From JBFWRK01 sp050248955 (lineage in GTDB: Bacteria > Actinomycetota > Acidimicrobiia > Acidimicrobiales > Ilumatobacteraceae), in NCBI GenBank assembly GCA_050248955.1, contig JBFWRK010000012.1:101992-165991 (forward strand): a stretch of DNA of 64,000 bases, in the 5' to 3' direction. Below the pieces are notes generated by a model that saw nothing but the letters and a program-made list of their open reading frames with translations, was not told where the DNA came from and made no database searches. The position numbers were made by a program, and so were the translations under genes. Shown here piece after piece: positions 33,924 to 42,532 of the stretch (position 1 is the stretch's first letter; each line of letters begins with the position of its first letter).

Positions 33924-34192
33924 CGGAACCGACACGACGCCTCGATGCCCCCGGCCTGGCCTGCATCGACCTCACCCCGCTCATCGCATCGACGATGCGC
34001 GAGATGGAACCCGACGACATTCTCGAGGTCCACACCGACGACCCGGCCGCCCGCGTCGGTGTCCCCGCGTGGTGCCGCTTGACCCGCAACCCACTCGTGT
34101 ACTCGAACGAGCTCGTCCACCACCCCTCCCCCAACCACACCATCTTCTTCATCGCGAAGAAGGACCCCAACAGGAAAGAGAACCAGCAATGA
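33920..34192 (+). CDS. TusA/SirA-like sulfur carrier-like protein
   Basis: A 90-residue protein starting RRLDAPGLACIDLTPL, then STMREMEPDDILEVHTDDPA and GVPAWCRLT. It is the beta-alpha-beta-alpha-beta TusA fold. The canonical CPxP motif is CIDL here: the Cys is kept but both Pro are lost. A second Cys (AWC) may assist. TusA proteins carry persulfide sulfur to partners such as DsrE. It sits between the ArsM-like and DsrE genes with overlaps on both sides, which supports a sulfur-relay role. Confidence 0.75.
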   Translation: MTEPTRRLDAPGLACIDLTPLIASTMREMEPDDILEVHTDDPAARVGVPAWCRLTRNPLVYSNELVHHPSPNHTIFFIAKKDPNRKENQQ

Positions 34193-34566
34193 CCAACCCC
34201 ACCGCCACACCGAGCCTCCTGATCCAAGGAACCCACGGCGCCGACGACCCAGAGAAGGCCACCCTGCCGTTCATCGTCGGCAACGTCGCCGTCACCGCCG
34301 ACCAGGACACGGTCGTCTTCCTCACCTCAGAAGCAGTGCGGCTCGCCACACACGGCTACGCCGACGACATCTACTTCGCCTCGCACCCGCCGACCGGCAA
34401 GATCCTCGCCGACTTCATCGCCAACGGAGGCCGCGTGTGGGCGTGCGGCGCCTGCACAGGACCACGCGGCATCACCACCGACGACCTCATCGAGGGAGCA
34501 ACGATCGTCACCGCCGCCAACCTGGTCGAAGCCGTCACCGACGGCGCCAAGGCCATTGGGTTCTGA
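34189..34566 (+). CDS. DsrE-family protein
   Basis: A 125-residue DsrE/DsrF-like protein: LLIQGTHGADDPEKATLPFI opens the fold, and the conserved Cys pair lies in WACGACTGPRGI, close to the end of a helix as in persulfide-binding DsrE. Such proteins accept persulfide sulfur. ATG 34189 overlaps the TusA-like stop. A related but distinct protein is encoded at 50865 in locus B (GLCGTCMDARGI). Confidence 0.82.
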   Translation: MTNPTATPSLLIQGTHGADDPEKATLPFIVGNVAVTADQDTVVFLTSEAVRLATHGYADDIYFASHPPTGKILADFIANGGRVWACGACTGPRGITTDDLIEGATIVTAANLVEAVTDGAKAIGF

Positions 34567-34588
34567 CGAGCCGAGCAGCCGACCGCCG

Positions 34589-34804
34589 ATGACGCGGACC
34601 GTGAACACGGAGACCGGGCCGTTCGAGATGATGAGTCCCAAGGGCTTCCTCGCCGACGATGGCTTCGCCCACAGCCTTGCCATCATGGCTCGTGTCGCAG
34701 CCCGACCCGCCCATCTCCGCAAGATGGCGTGGCTGATGCCTCAATTGTCCAAAGCAGTCCCGTACTTGGGCTCCGTCGTCGTTGCCGGAACCAGACCGCT
34801 GTGA
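34589..34804 (+). pseudogene. C-terminal relic of a methyltransferase-like gene
   Basis: Seventy-one codons beginning MTRTVNTETGPFEMMSPKG, then SLAIMARVAARPAHLRKMAW and VPYLGSVVVAGTRPL. The tail resembles the C-terminus of class I SAM methyltransferases. The SAM-binding part is absent because the DsrE gene ends 22 bp upstream. It is probably a fragment joined by recombination. Confidence 0.4.
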
Positions 34805-34812
34805 GCGTTGAG

Positions 34813-34910
34813 GATCAACGACTCATCGATGAAGGCCTTGCCATTCGTCGTACGTGATCGACCTCAGTAACCGCACCGCTGCGATCGTCGATCCCCCTCA
34901 GCCGTGTGAT
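34813..34910 (+). pseudogene. 5' relic of an MBL-rhodanese gene
   Basis: After a one-base slip the plus strand reads IDEGLG then HSSYVIDLSNRTAAIVDPPQ, closely matching the first 35 residues of the MBL-rhodanese protein at 48745-50097 (VDEGLGHSSYLVDLDDGTAA). This is a third copy of that gene's 5' end, after those at 27695 and 50097, and marks another recombination junction. Confidence 0.7.
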
Positions 34911-34927
34911 CGACGTGGTCTGAGGCG

Positions 34928-36508
34928 TCACTCGGCGTCGGACAGTCCCTCGGATGTTGGATCGAGCAGGCCGTGCTGCACCGCGAAGAGAGTCGCTGCG
35001 GCGCGTGTGGAGGCGCCGATCTTGATGTAGATGCGCTCGATGTGGGTGCCCGCCGTCTTTGGCGTGATGTTGAGGGCACGTGCGACTTGGCGGTTGGATG
35101 CGCCGCGGGCGATGAGCGTGAGCACTTCGACTTCGCGGAGTGTGAGCCCGCCTGGCCTGCTGCGACGTTTTCTGCGCTTGTGGCCTGCGGCAGCGAGCAC
35201 ACCGTCGACTGCTTCGCCGTCGAGTAGGCCTGAGGTCACCGCGCTGTGCAGTTCTTTGGCGGCGCTGTCTGCTGGCATGCCAGGCCGGTAGGCGCGGGGT
35301 TCGGTCATGGCGTGGTATGCGTCAGCGGCCGCGAGCAGCCTCGCGGACATCGGGATCGTCGCCCCGCTGAGGGCGCGGTGGTAGCCGGAGCCGTCGGGGC
35401 GTTCGTGGTGTGAGGCGGCGATCGTTCCCAGCTGCGCGAGCAGCGCGGGCCGCGCCAGCATGCGTTCGGTGTAATAGGGGTGCAGGCGAATGCGTTCGCG
35501 CTCGGCGGCGGTGAGCGGCCCGGATTTGTCCAAAATCGTCGCCGGGATGCCGTGAGTGCCGATGTCGTGGAGCAGCCCCGCGCGTCGGGTGAGCATGGCC
35601 TCGGGTTCGGGGAGCCCAGTCTCGTGTGCGGCGGCGGCGGCGAGATCGGCGACGCCGCGGGAGTGCCCGGCGAAGTACGGCGACCGTAGGTCGGTGAAGT
35701 CGGCGACGGCTTCGAGGGCGTTGTCGATCTCAGGTTGGGTGAGCCGTGTCCGCAGGCCGGGTTCGGCGTCGATGAGTGCGATCCAGTCTGTCTCTTCGTC
35801 GGTTGTAGGGAGCAGGTCGTGGGCGTGGCGGCAGAACTCGTCGACGATGTTGGGATCGAACTGTGCGCCGCGCCGTTCGCGAGCGACGTCGAGGGCGGTG
35901 TCGACGCCGTGCCGGCGATAGTGGACCTCGACGACGTCGGCGACATGGAACAGTCGGATCGACATCGCGATCTCGTCGCCACGGAGGCTGGGTGGGACAC
36001 CCTTGCCGTCCCAGCGGGCAAACATCTGCTTGAGCGGCTCACACACGTCGGGCCCGAGCCCGAGCCTCTCGGCGAGGTGGGCGGTCGAGATGCAATGCGA
36101 CGTGAGCCCGCGTTGCACGGCCCGGCCACGGGTCGTGATGAACATGGACGCGAGGCGCAGGCGGTGCAGCGCCGATGAGCCCGCGCCGACGTGGCGGAGC
36201 ATGAAGCCGATCATCGGGAGCCCAGCGAGGTCGACTTCGTAGCTGTCGGCGCGGAAGGCGATGTCGTCGCCGAACCAGGTCGCGACCTCGTAGCTGTCGG
36301 CGACGCAGCCGACCCAGGCGAGCAGCGCGACGTAGTACAGCGCCGCCTGCTCGGATTCGTCGAGGCCGATCCGTTCGCCGAGCCCGGCGGCGATGCGCCA
36401 CGAGCGCAACACGTGCTCCATCGGCTGGCCGAGGCCGAGATCGGTGCCGAGCGAGAACGCGGCGACGAGTTCGGCCAGCCGTAGCTCCCCTCTGTCGCCG
36501 TGCGCCAT
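34928..36508 (-). CDS. HD-GYP phosphodiesterase fused to LuxR HTH
   Basis: A 526-residue protein. The N-terminal half is helical and includes an HD-like part (LRRSWRIAAGLGERIG-like, here VLRSWRIAAGLGERIGLDES). Residues about 320-440 contain the metal motif LLHDIGTHGIP and a variant GYP-like HHERPDGSGYH, the hallmarks of HD-GYP cyclic-di-GMP phosphodiesterases. The last 65 residues are a LuxR HTH (GLTLREVEVLTLIARGASNR, then TPKTAGTHIERIYIKIGAST). An HD-GYP directly fused to LuxR could link nucleotide turnover to transcription. ATG 36508 is chosen; the longer frame upstream is not coding-like. Confidence 0.82.
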   Translation of the reverse strand: MAHGDRGELRLAELVAAFSLGTDLGLGQPMEHVLRSWRIAAGLGERIGLDESEQAALYYVALLAWVGCVADSYEVATWFGDDIAFRADSYEVDLAGLPMIGFMLRHVGAGSSALHRLRLASMFITTRGRAVQRGLTSHCISTAHLAERLGLGPDVCEPLKQMFARWDGKGVPPSLRGDEIAMSIRLFHVADVVEVHYRRHGVDTALDVARERRGAQFDPNIVDEFCRHAHDLLPTTDEETDWIALIDAEPGLRTRLTQPEIDNALEAVADFTDLRSPYFAGHSRGVADLAAAAAHETGLPEPEAMLTRRAGLLHDIGTHGIPATILDKSGPLTAAERERIRLHPYYTERMLARPALLAQLGTIAASHHERPDGSGYHRALSGATIPMSARLLAAADAYHAMTEPRAYRPGMPADSAAKELHSAVTSGLLDGEAVDGVLAAAGHKRRKRRSRPGGLTLREVEVLTLIARGASNRQVARALNITPKTAGTHIERIYIKIGASTRAAATLFAVQHGLLDPTSEGLSDAE

Positions 36509-36613
36509 CGGTTGCAGCGTAGGAGACCGCTTGACCAGCGGGTGGGGGCTGTCGGTTTGTCGGGTGAACGCCGGACGACAGGTAGCCCGCGCGTCCGTAC
36601 CGTCGCCGGTGTG

Positions 36614-36934
36614 ATGAACACGACTGACACACGGTGGACGGCGCGACCGCAGGCAAACCTGCACGATGGTCGATCGCTGGCATGTTCCTCGAGTGCCTCA
36701 CCGCCCGCGAGTACGAACGACTGGCGGCGACCTTGGCCCCAGGCGTGCGATTCAGGGCGCTCCAGCAAAGCGGGCCGTCCGAGCGGCACGGCCGAGCCGA
36801 AGCCGCCGACGTCTTCCACTCGTGGTTTGGCTGGCACCTCTTTCGAGCAGCACGCCTTCGCTGACGTCGACGAGACGATCGAGACGCTCGACCTGGTCTG
36901 CTCCGGCTTCCGAGCCCAGCGGACAATCGACTGA
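36614..36934 (+). pseudogene. Frameshifted SnoaL-like gene
   Basis: One frame gives MFLECLTAREYERLAATLAP, then GVRFRALQQSGPSERHGRAE and FHSWFG. Another continues FEQHAFADVDETIETLDLVC. Together they read as a SnoaL/NTF2-like protein with a shift near 36830. The start is unclear and the product would be shorter than usual. The gene precedes a methyltransferase gene by 24 bp and may once have been co-transcribed. Confidence 0.5.
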
Positions 36935-36958
36935 CAAGACCGAATAGAGGAAACGACC

Positions 36959-37771
36959 ATGAACCCGAACCAAGCACTCTGGGAGAAAGGCGACTTCACA
37001 CGCATCGCCACGAGCATGCGGCGAAGCGGCGAATCACTCGTCGATCAACTCGGGATCACCGAGGGACTCGAGGTACTCGACCTCGGCTGCGGCGACGGCA
37101 CCACCGCGATCCCCGCCGCGCGTCGAGGCGCCGACGTACTCGGCGTCGACATCGCCCGCAACCTCGTCGACGCCGGGAACAAGCGCGCCGCAGACGAAGG
37201 TCTCGACAACCTCCAATTCCAGCAGGGCGACGCGTGCGCGCTCACCGGTCTCGCTGACGACCGGTTCGACCTCGTTGTGTCGATCTTCGGCGCGATGTTC
37301 GCGCCCCGCCCGATCGACGTCGCCAAGGAGATGGTGCGGGTCACCCGACCCGGCGGCCGCATCGTCATGGGGAACTGGATCCCCGGCGATCCGACTCTCG
37401 TCGCGCAGATCCTCAAGATCAGCTCTGCCTACTCCCCGCCGCCACCCGACGGATTCGTCAGCCCGATGACCTGGGGCGTAGTCGACAACGTCGTCGAGCG
37501 CTTCACTGCTGCCGGCATCCCCCAGCACGACATCGTGTGCGAGCCCGACACGCTCGTGTTCGAGGCGCCAGTGTCGCCGACGGAGTACCTCACGTGGTTC
37601 CGCGACTACTACGGCCCGACCATGAACGCCTTCGAGGCCGCCGCATCAAACGGCCACGCCGACGAGCTGTTCGCCGAGCTCGACACCCTGTTCAGAACAC
37701 GGAACACGAGCAGCGACCCGTACAAGACCGCGATCCCCGCGACGTTCCTGCGCGCCACTGTGCACGCGTAG
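36959..37771 (+). CDS. Class I SAM-dependent methyltransferase
   Basis: A 270-residue methyltransferase: motif I VLDLGCGDGTTAIPAARRGA, an acidic residue in GVDIARN after strand 2, then DLVVSIFGAMFAP and motif VRVTRPGGRIVMGNW. The C-terminal half, with TEYLTWFRDYYGPT, resembles small-molecule (UbiE/SmtA-like) O- or N-methyltransferases. It has no radical-SAM or RNA-binding features. GAGGAAACGACC lies before ATG 36959. It is not homologous in detail to the ArsM-like pair. Substrate unknown. Confidence 0.82.
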   Translation: MNPNQALWEKGDFTRIATSMRRSGESLVDQLGITEGLEVLDLGCGDGTTAIPAARRGADVLGVDIARNLVDAGNKRAADEGLDNLQFQQGDACALTGLADDRFDLVVSIFGAMFAPRPIDVAKEMVRVTRPGGRIVMGNWIPGDPTLVAQILKISSAYSPPPPDGFVSPMTWGVVDNVVERFTAAGIPQHDIVCEPDTLVFEAPVSPTEYLTWFRDYYGPTMNAFEAAASNGHADELFAELDTLFRTRNTSSDPYKTAIPATFLRATVHA

Positions 37772-37897
37772 TCAGACCCGTCGCCGTCCGACATTGCTGT
37801 TCGCCCGCGGCCGGATCGAACAGCCGGCGTCGTGGCACACGACGTTGGGTGGCTCCCTACGCGACCAATCCACAAGCCCAACCCCCGAGGAGAAGTC

Positions 37898-39646
37898 ATG
37901 ACCGTGCAAGTCACACAAGAGCGAATCGCTGCGCTCGACGCCGCAACCGAGGTCGAGCCGGCATCCGTTGCCAGCGGGAAGCGTGGCGTCCGTATCGACG
38001 TCCGCGAGCTGTCCCGGCGGACCCGGATCCGCAAGCGGGGCGAGGTGACACTCGTTGACGGCGCGTCATTCACACTTGCGCCTGGTCAGCTCGTCGCCAT
38101 CGTCGGTCCCAGCGGCGCCGGCAAGACAACCCTGCTGGAGGCGATCGCCGGCCTCGCTCCGGAGATCTCCGGGTCGGTCCGCTACGACGGCATCGACGTG
38201 TATGCCAACCTGGCGACCTTCCGCAGCGTGCTCGGCTACGTCCCCCAGGACGACATCATCCATACCGATCTGCCGCTGCGTCGCACGCTCCGCTACGCCG
38301 CCCGGCTGCGGCTCCCATCGTCGACAACCGCGCGCGAGGTCGACGACGCCGTCCACGATGCCCTCGACGCCGTCGGGCTGTCCGATCAGGCCGACGTCCG
38401 GGTCGGCTCGCTGAGCGGCGGCCAGCGCAAAAGGGCCAGCATCGCTGTCGAGCTGCTCACCGATCCCCACGTCTCCTTCCTCGACGAGCCGACCTCGGGT
38501 CTCGACCCCGTCACCAGCGCTGAGCTGATCGACCGCCTGCGCCAGCTCGCCGACCGGTCAGCGACGGTCGTGTTCACCACCCACTCAGTCGACGACCTCG
38601 CTCGGTGCGATCGCGTCGTGTTCCTGACGCGACATGGACGAGTGGGCTTCGTCGGGACTGTGGACGACGCGCTCGGCCAGTTCGGGGTCAGCTCGGTCCC
38701 CGAGCTCTACCGCCGCCTGGCCGATGGGGACGTCACCTTCGAAACAGCCGGGACGGCTGCTCCGCTGCCGGCGCCCGACGCTGACGCTCGAGGCGTCGTC
38801 CGGCGACCGATCGCCAACGGGTTCACCCAATGGGGCGTCCTCACACGGCGGACGCTCGAGACCCTCACCCACAACCGCCTCACCCTGGCGATCCTGGTCG
38901 GATCACCCGCGCTGGTGATCGCCATGTTCGCCGTCCTGTTCCGACCCGGCGCGTTCGACGTCCAGGACCCGAGCCCGAGCTCGATGGTGATGGTCGGGTT
39001 CTGGGTCGTCTTTGCCGCCTTCTTCTTCGGGCTCACCTACGGGTTGCTGCAGATCTGCACCGAGAGGACGATCCTGCGCCGCGAGCACCTCGTCGGCCTG
39101 CGGCTCGGCGCCTACGTGGCGTCGAAGGTGACCATCCTCGTCCCGTTCCTGCTGCTCGTGATCGTGGCCATGCTCGGCGTGCTTCGCCTGCTGGACCGGC
39201 TCCCCAGCCGCCCCCTGACGACCTACACCTCCATCGGCGTCGGCCTGCTGCTGTGCGCCATCGCCGCCCTCGGCTTGGGCCTGCTCACCTCCGCAGCTGT
39301 CTCCAACGTGGCCCAAGCCACCCTCGCCCTCCCCATGCTGTGCTTCCCCGCCGTGTTGTTCTCCGGAGCCATCCTCCCGGTGAACCTCATGGCGAGCGCC
39401 GGCGCCGCCATCAGCGCCGCGATCCCAACGCGCTGGGCGTTCGAGGTACTCGGTCACGACCTCGGGGCACGACAGATCCTCGGCGAAGGCGCCTCGCCAC
39501 TCGGTCCGCCGCTGCTCGAGTCATACGGCGACGCCGGCACGCAGTCCACTGGCACCTACTGGCTCGTCCTCACCGTGTTCGCTGTCGTCTTCCTCGCAGC
39601 CACGTGGCGTGTCCTCGTGCGCACCACACGGGGATCGATGCGCTGA
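37898..39646 (+). CDS. ABCG-type half transporter (ATPase plus permease)
   Basis: A 582-residue fused exporter. The N-terminal ATPase (residues about 25-280) has Walker A GPSGAGKTT, signature LSGGQRKR and Walker B VSFLDEPTSGLD. The C-terminal part has six hydrophobic helices (ILVGSPALVIAMFAVLF, VMVGFWVVFAAFFFGL and others) in the ABC-2/ABCG order. Such half-transporters dimerise to export lipids or drugs. GAGGAGAAG precedes ATG 37898. It is the lead gene of a possible two-gene unit with the small ORF at 39719. Confidence 0.87.
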   Translation: MTVQVTQERIAALDAATEVEPASVASGKRGVRIDVRELSRRTRIRKRGEVTLVDGASFTLAPGQLVAIVGPSGAGKTTLLEAIAGLAPEISGSVRYDGIDVYANLATFRSVLGYVPQDDIIHTDLPLRRTLRYAARLRLPSSTTAREVDDAVHDALDAVGLSDQADVRVGSLSGGQRKRASIAVELLTDPHVSFLDEPTSGLDPVTSAELIDRLRQLADRSATVVFTTHSVDDLARCDRVVFLTRHGRVGFVGTVDDALGQFGVSSVPELYRRLADGDVTFETAGTAAPLPAPDADARGVVRRPIANGFTQWGVLTRRTLETLTHNRLTLAILVGSPALVIAMFAVLFRPGAFDVQDPSPSSMVMVGFWVVFAAFFFGLTYGLLQICTERTILRREHLVGLRLGAYVASKVTILVPFLLLVIVAMLGVLRLLDRLPSRPLTTYTSIGVGLLLCAIAALGLGLLTSAAVSNVAQATLALPMLCFPAVLFSGAILPVNLMASAGAAISAAIPTRWAFEVLGHDLGARQILGEGASPLGPPLLESYGDAGTQSTGTYWLVLTVFAVVFLAATWRVLVRTTRGSMR

Positions 39647-39718
39647 ACGCCGCGTCTCACTAGTTGAAGCTCACCCACTGCAACCGGCAGTGGCTCAACC
39701 AACATGAAGGGAATCACC

Positions 39719-40000
39719 ATGGCCTACCTCGAGATCACGCTCCAGATCGATCCAAAGGATCGTGCGGCAGCTGCTGGCGTGTACGACAAGTACAAGCGGC
39801 CGTTCCTCGCCGATGTGCCGGGCGCCCAGTCAAAGGACCTTCTGCTCCGCGACGAGGACGTCCAGGTCCTGCACGGATTCGACTCCGTGATCCATGCCAA
39901 CGAGTACCTCGCCAGCGACCTGTTCACCGGAGACGTCGTCCGCGAACTGAGTCCCCTCCTTCAGGCAGACCCCGAAATCCGCGTCTTCGACGTCGCCTGA
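39719..40000 (+). CDS. Small dimeric alpha/beta-barrel-like protein
   Basis: A 93-residue protein, MAYLEITLQIDPKDRAAAAG, ending ADPEIRVFDVA. The length and strand-helix-helix-strand pattern suggest the antibiotic biosynthesis monooxygenase-like (ABM) dimeric barrel. Catalytic residues cannot be identified. The ribosome site AAGGGA lies 8 nt before ATG 39719, so this start is preferred to ATG 39704. Its position 72 bp after the ABCG gene suggests shared transcription. A long perfect palindrome follows 118 bp after its stop. Confidence 0.6.
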   Translation: MAYLEITLQIDPKDRAAAAGVYDKYKRPFLADVPGAQSKDLLLRDEDVQVLHGFDSVIHANEYLASDLFTGDVVRELSPLLQADPEIRVFDVA

Positions 40001-40117
40001 CAGCTCAGCAGCCTCAGGTGTTCCACCGCCCCGGTGCGCGACCCGCTGGGTGCCGTGACCAGCCCGAACGGCGACATCCCAACCGGTGGACGACCGCTCC
40101 GGCGGTGTTCCGCCGAA

Positions 40118-40150
40118 CGTTCCACCGGATCGCTTCGATCCGGTGGAACG
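40118..40150. repeat. Perfect 15-bp palindrome before a lost gene start
   Basis: CGTTCCACCGGATCG-CTT-CGATCCGGTGGAACG is a perfect inverted repeat with a 3-nt loop. AAGGAG follows at 40151-40156, and an ATG at 40163 opens only 27 codons that run antisense into the MarR gene. The palindrome could be a terminator or an operator of a gene whose body was removed. Confidence 0.6.
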
Positions 40151-40200
40151 AAGGAGAACACCATGACGGATACGTGGCGAGGCGGCGGGACCGCGGTGCA

Positions 40201-40704
40201 TCAGCTTGCCGCGGTCTCGACGTGCTCGCCGGTGCGGATTCGGTAGCGGTGGGCGGTGGCGGCGAGGAGCTCGACGGCAGCGACGATCCTGGCCCGGTCG
40301 TCGGCTGGGACGTCGGCGAGGAGGTCTCGCATCAGGTTGCTCCTGGCGTCGGAGATGTCGTTGGTGATCCTGTGCCCTGATGCCGTGAGTTGGAGACTGC
40401 GTTGCCGTCGGTCGGTGTCGGATGGAGTTTGGGTGAGCCATCCTCGACGATGGAGGTCGGCGACGAGCTCGCTGGCGCTGGCACGTGCGAGGCCGAGCGC
40501 CGCGCCGAGGTCGCGCTGGCTGATGCCCGGTTGGACGGCAATTTGTGCAAGGGCGTGCGCCTGGGTGACGGTGAGCGGCTTGCCGCACGGGGTGCGGTCG
40601 GGTTGCAGAAGCCCGAAGTCGCGCACGAACGCCATCACGGCCGTACCCATCCGTGCGACACGGTCGGCGTCGTCGTCGGACGAGGTGGTGGTGCGTCGGG
40701 TCAT
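40201..40704 (-). CDS. MarR-family transcriptional regulator
   Basis: A 167-residue MarR protein: QAHALAQIAVQPGISQRDLG, then the recognition helix GLARASASELVADLHRRGWL and wing TPSDTDRRQRSLQLT. The start overlaps the 3' end of the Dyp peroxidase gene by 4 bp (ATGA), so both are in one transcript. It probably represses the peroxidase, with release by oxidants or phenolic compounds. Confidence 0.88.
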   Translation of the reverse strand: MTRRTTTSSDDDADRVARMGTAVMAFVRDFGLLQPDRTPCGKPLTVTQAHALAQIAVQPGISQRDLGAALGLARASASELVADLHRRGWLTQTPSDTDRRQRSLQLTASGHRITNDISDARSNLMRDLLADVPADDRARIVAAVELLAATAHRYRIRTGEHVETAAS

Positions 40705-41966
40705 GCGAACAACGTGGCGGCGATCGGGCCGTCGGAGGCTCCGGCCGGGATCGCCCAGAGCCCGGCGGAGGTGTAGGCGAGGACGTGTCCAAGGGCATCG
40801 CCCGCGCTGAGCGCCTGCTGCATCGGGACGAACTGGGTGGCGGGATCGCGGACGTAGGCGGCGAAGAACAGCCCGGCGTCGTGGTCGTCCATCGCGGCCA
40901 GCATCGACGAGTGGTCCATCTGTCCGTGTTGCTCATGGTTCATCTGGCCCGGCACGGCGGCATCGCTGCCAGTGGCGCGGGGGCCGTTGTCGTAGCTGTA
41001 GCCGCGACGCAGCATCCCCGGCCCAGCCGTCTTGGCGATCCGGACGTGCGCGTCGGCAGCGATCACGGGTGCACCGTTGCGGGAGGCGTCGAGATCAGGT
41101 TCGGTGAACTCGTCACCGCCGGTGAGCGGCGCGCCGGTGTCGCGACGTCGGCCGATAGCTGCTTCCTGGACATCGAGATCCATGCGGTCCCACATCGTCA
41201 GCATCATCCGGATCCGACGTGTCGCCAGATAGGTGCCACCGACCATCCAGTCGGGTCCGTCGCTCACCCACACCAGCTCGTCGAGCTCGTCCGACCCGGG
41301 CGCGGGGTTGACGGTGCCATCGACCTGACCAAACAGGTTACGCGGCGTCGCCTCTGCCGCCTGGGGGAGGAACCCAGCCTGCGACCAGCGCACGGTGACG
41401 ATGCCCTGGCCGGTGCGACGCAAGTGACGCATGGCATGCGACACCACCGTCGGATCATCGGCGCACACCTGCACGAGCACGTCCCCGCCGCTCCAGGCAG
41501 CGTCGAGTCGATCGCCGGGAAACCCGGGCAGCTCGACCAAACCGGCCGGGCGAGCCGCCACGGGTGCACACGAGTCGTCGAACACCGACGCCCCGAACCC
41601 GAACGTCACCGTCAACCGGTTCGGGCCGAGACCGGTCGCCTCACCCGTGTCCTGGTCGATAGTGGCACCAGAGGTCAACTGCTCGGCGATGCCGGTCCAC
41701 GCCGACATCAACGCTGCCATCGCCGCAGGATCACGACGGCTGACGTCGAACGCCGTGAACACCGCATGCCGCTGCGAAGGAGTGTCGATCCCCGCCTGGT
41801 GCTCACGCCGGAACGCCACCGTCGCCGCTGTGTCCGTCGTACGGGCAGACGCGGCTGTCGGAGTGTCCGGTTCGTCGGTGATCGCGCGTCCGACCAGAAC
41901 GCCCCCGGCGAGGCCCGCCAGTCCGACACCGGATCCGGTCAGGAACTGTCGACGATCGATTCCCAC
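40701..41966 (-). CDS. Tat-exported Dyp-type peroxidase
   Basis: A 421-residue heme peroxidase with a twin-arginine signal (DRRQFLTGSGVGLAGLAGGV). The family motif GxxDG appears as NLFGQVDGTVNPAPG, and the heme-proximal His and catalytic Arg lie in the C-terminal half (DAHVRIAKTAGPGMLRRGYS). It is of the EfeB class. An unusual loop near residue 345 is rich in His and Met (MNHEQHGQMDHSSM) and may bind copper or another metal. Export to the outer face is expected. Confidence 0.88.
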   Translation of the reverse strand: MGIDRRQFLTGSGVGLAGLAGGVLVGRAITDEPDTPTAASARTTDTAATVAFRREHQAGIDTPSQRHAVFTAFDVSRRDPAAMAALMSAWTGIAEQLTSGATIDQDTGEATGLGPNRLTVTFGFGASVFDDSCAPVAARPAGLVELPGFPGDRLDAAWSGGDVLVQVCADDPTVVSHAMRHLRRTGQGIVTVRWSQAGFLPQAAEATPRNLFGQVDGTVNPAPGSDELDELVWVSDGPDWMVGGTYLATRRIRMMLTMWDRMDLDVQEAAIGRRRDTGAPLTGGDEFTEPDLDASRNGAPVIAADAHVRIAKTAGPGMLRRGYSYDNGPRATGSDAAVPGQMNHEQHGQMDHSSMLAAMDDHDAGLFFAAYVRDPATQFVPMQQALSAGDALGHVLAYTSAGLWAIPAGASDGPIAATLFA

Positions 41967-42169
41967 TCACACACCTCCTCAGAACGTTCGGTCGCCGAAC
42001 GATACTCGTGGACCGCACTCGCTGGTCGCATGCCGTCCTCGTCGCCCGCTCTGAGCGAGGTCGAGCAGCCGACTTCCAGTCTGCGATCCGACCGTTCATC
42101 GAGCCTGCGCCGCCGTGTCCCGGAAGTGAAGATCCGTGCAGCATCAGCACTCACTGATATTGTTCCAGA

Positions 42170-42532
42170 ATGCTGACATCTCCCGCTGGCGCTGATGCTG
42201 AGATCACGACGGCTGCCCGGCTCTTCCACGGGTTGAGCGATCCGACTCGTCTGGCGATTCTGATGGCGCTGCTCGATGGGGAGCGGCGGGTGAGCGACCT
42301 GGTCGAGGTCGTGGGTTCGTCGCAGCCGAACGTGTCGAACCACCTGTCGTGTCTGAAGGGGTGTGGTTTGGTGTCGGATCGGCCGGGTGATCGCCGGCAG
42401 GTGTTCTATTCGCTCGCGCATGCGGAGCTGCGCGACGTGTTGGTGTCGGCCGAGTCGTTGTTGGCGAGCATCGGTCACGAGGTCCGGTTGTGCGATCACC
42501 CACTGATGGGCTTGGAGCGGTCCGATGGGTGA
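42170..42532 (+). CDS. CmtR-like metal-sensing ArsR repressor
   Basis: A 120-residue ArsR/SmtB winged helix: LFHGLSDPTRLAILMALLDG, then VGSSQPNVSNHLSCLKGCGL. The pair Cys-X3-Cys in SCLKGC sits in the recognition helix, as in the Cd/Pb sensor CmtR. A further Cys near the C-terminus (VRLCDHP) could complete the site. The promoter contains TCAGCA/TGCTGA as an inverted repeat (42144-42149, 42171-42176). It overlaps the P-type ATPase gene start and should repress it. Confidence 0.87.
   Translation: MLTSPAGADAEITTAARLFHGLSDPTRLAILMALLDGERRVSDLVEVVGSSQPNVSNHLSCLKGCGLVSDRPGDRRQVFYSLAHAELRDVLVSAESLLASIGHEVRLCDHPLMGLERSDG

Noticed and set aside
36864..36934. TGA at the end of the SnoaL frame as selenocysteine
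   Set aside because: Similarity continues in a different frame, so a frameshift explains it better than recoding.
39830..40936. Long minus-strand frame across the MarR gene
   Set aside because: It is an Arg/Pro/Ser-rich shadow of the MarR and peroxidase genes in another frame.
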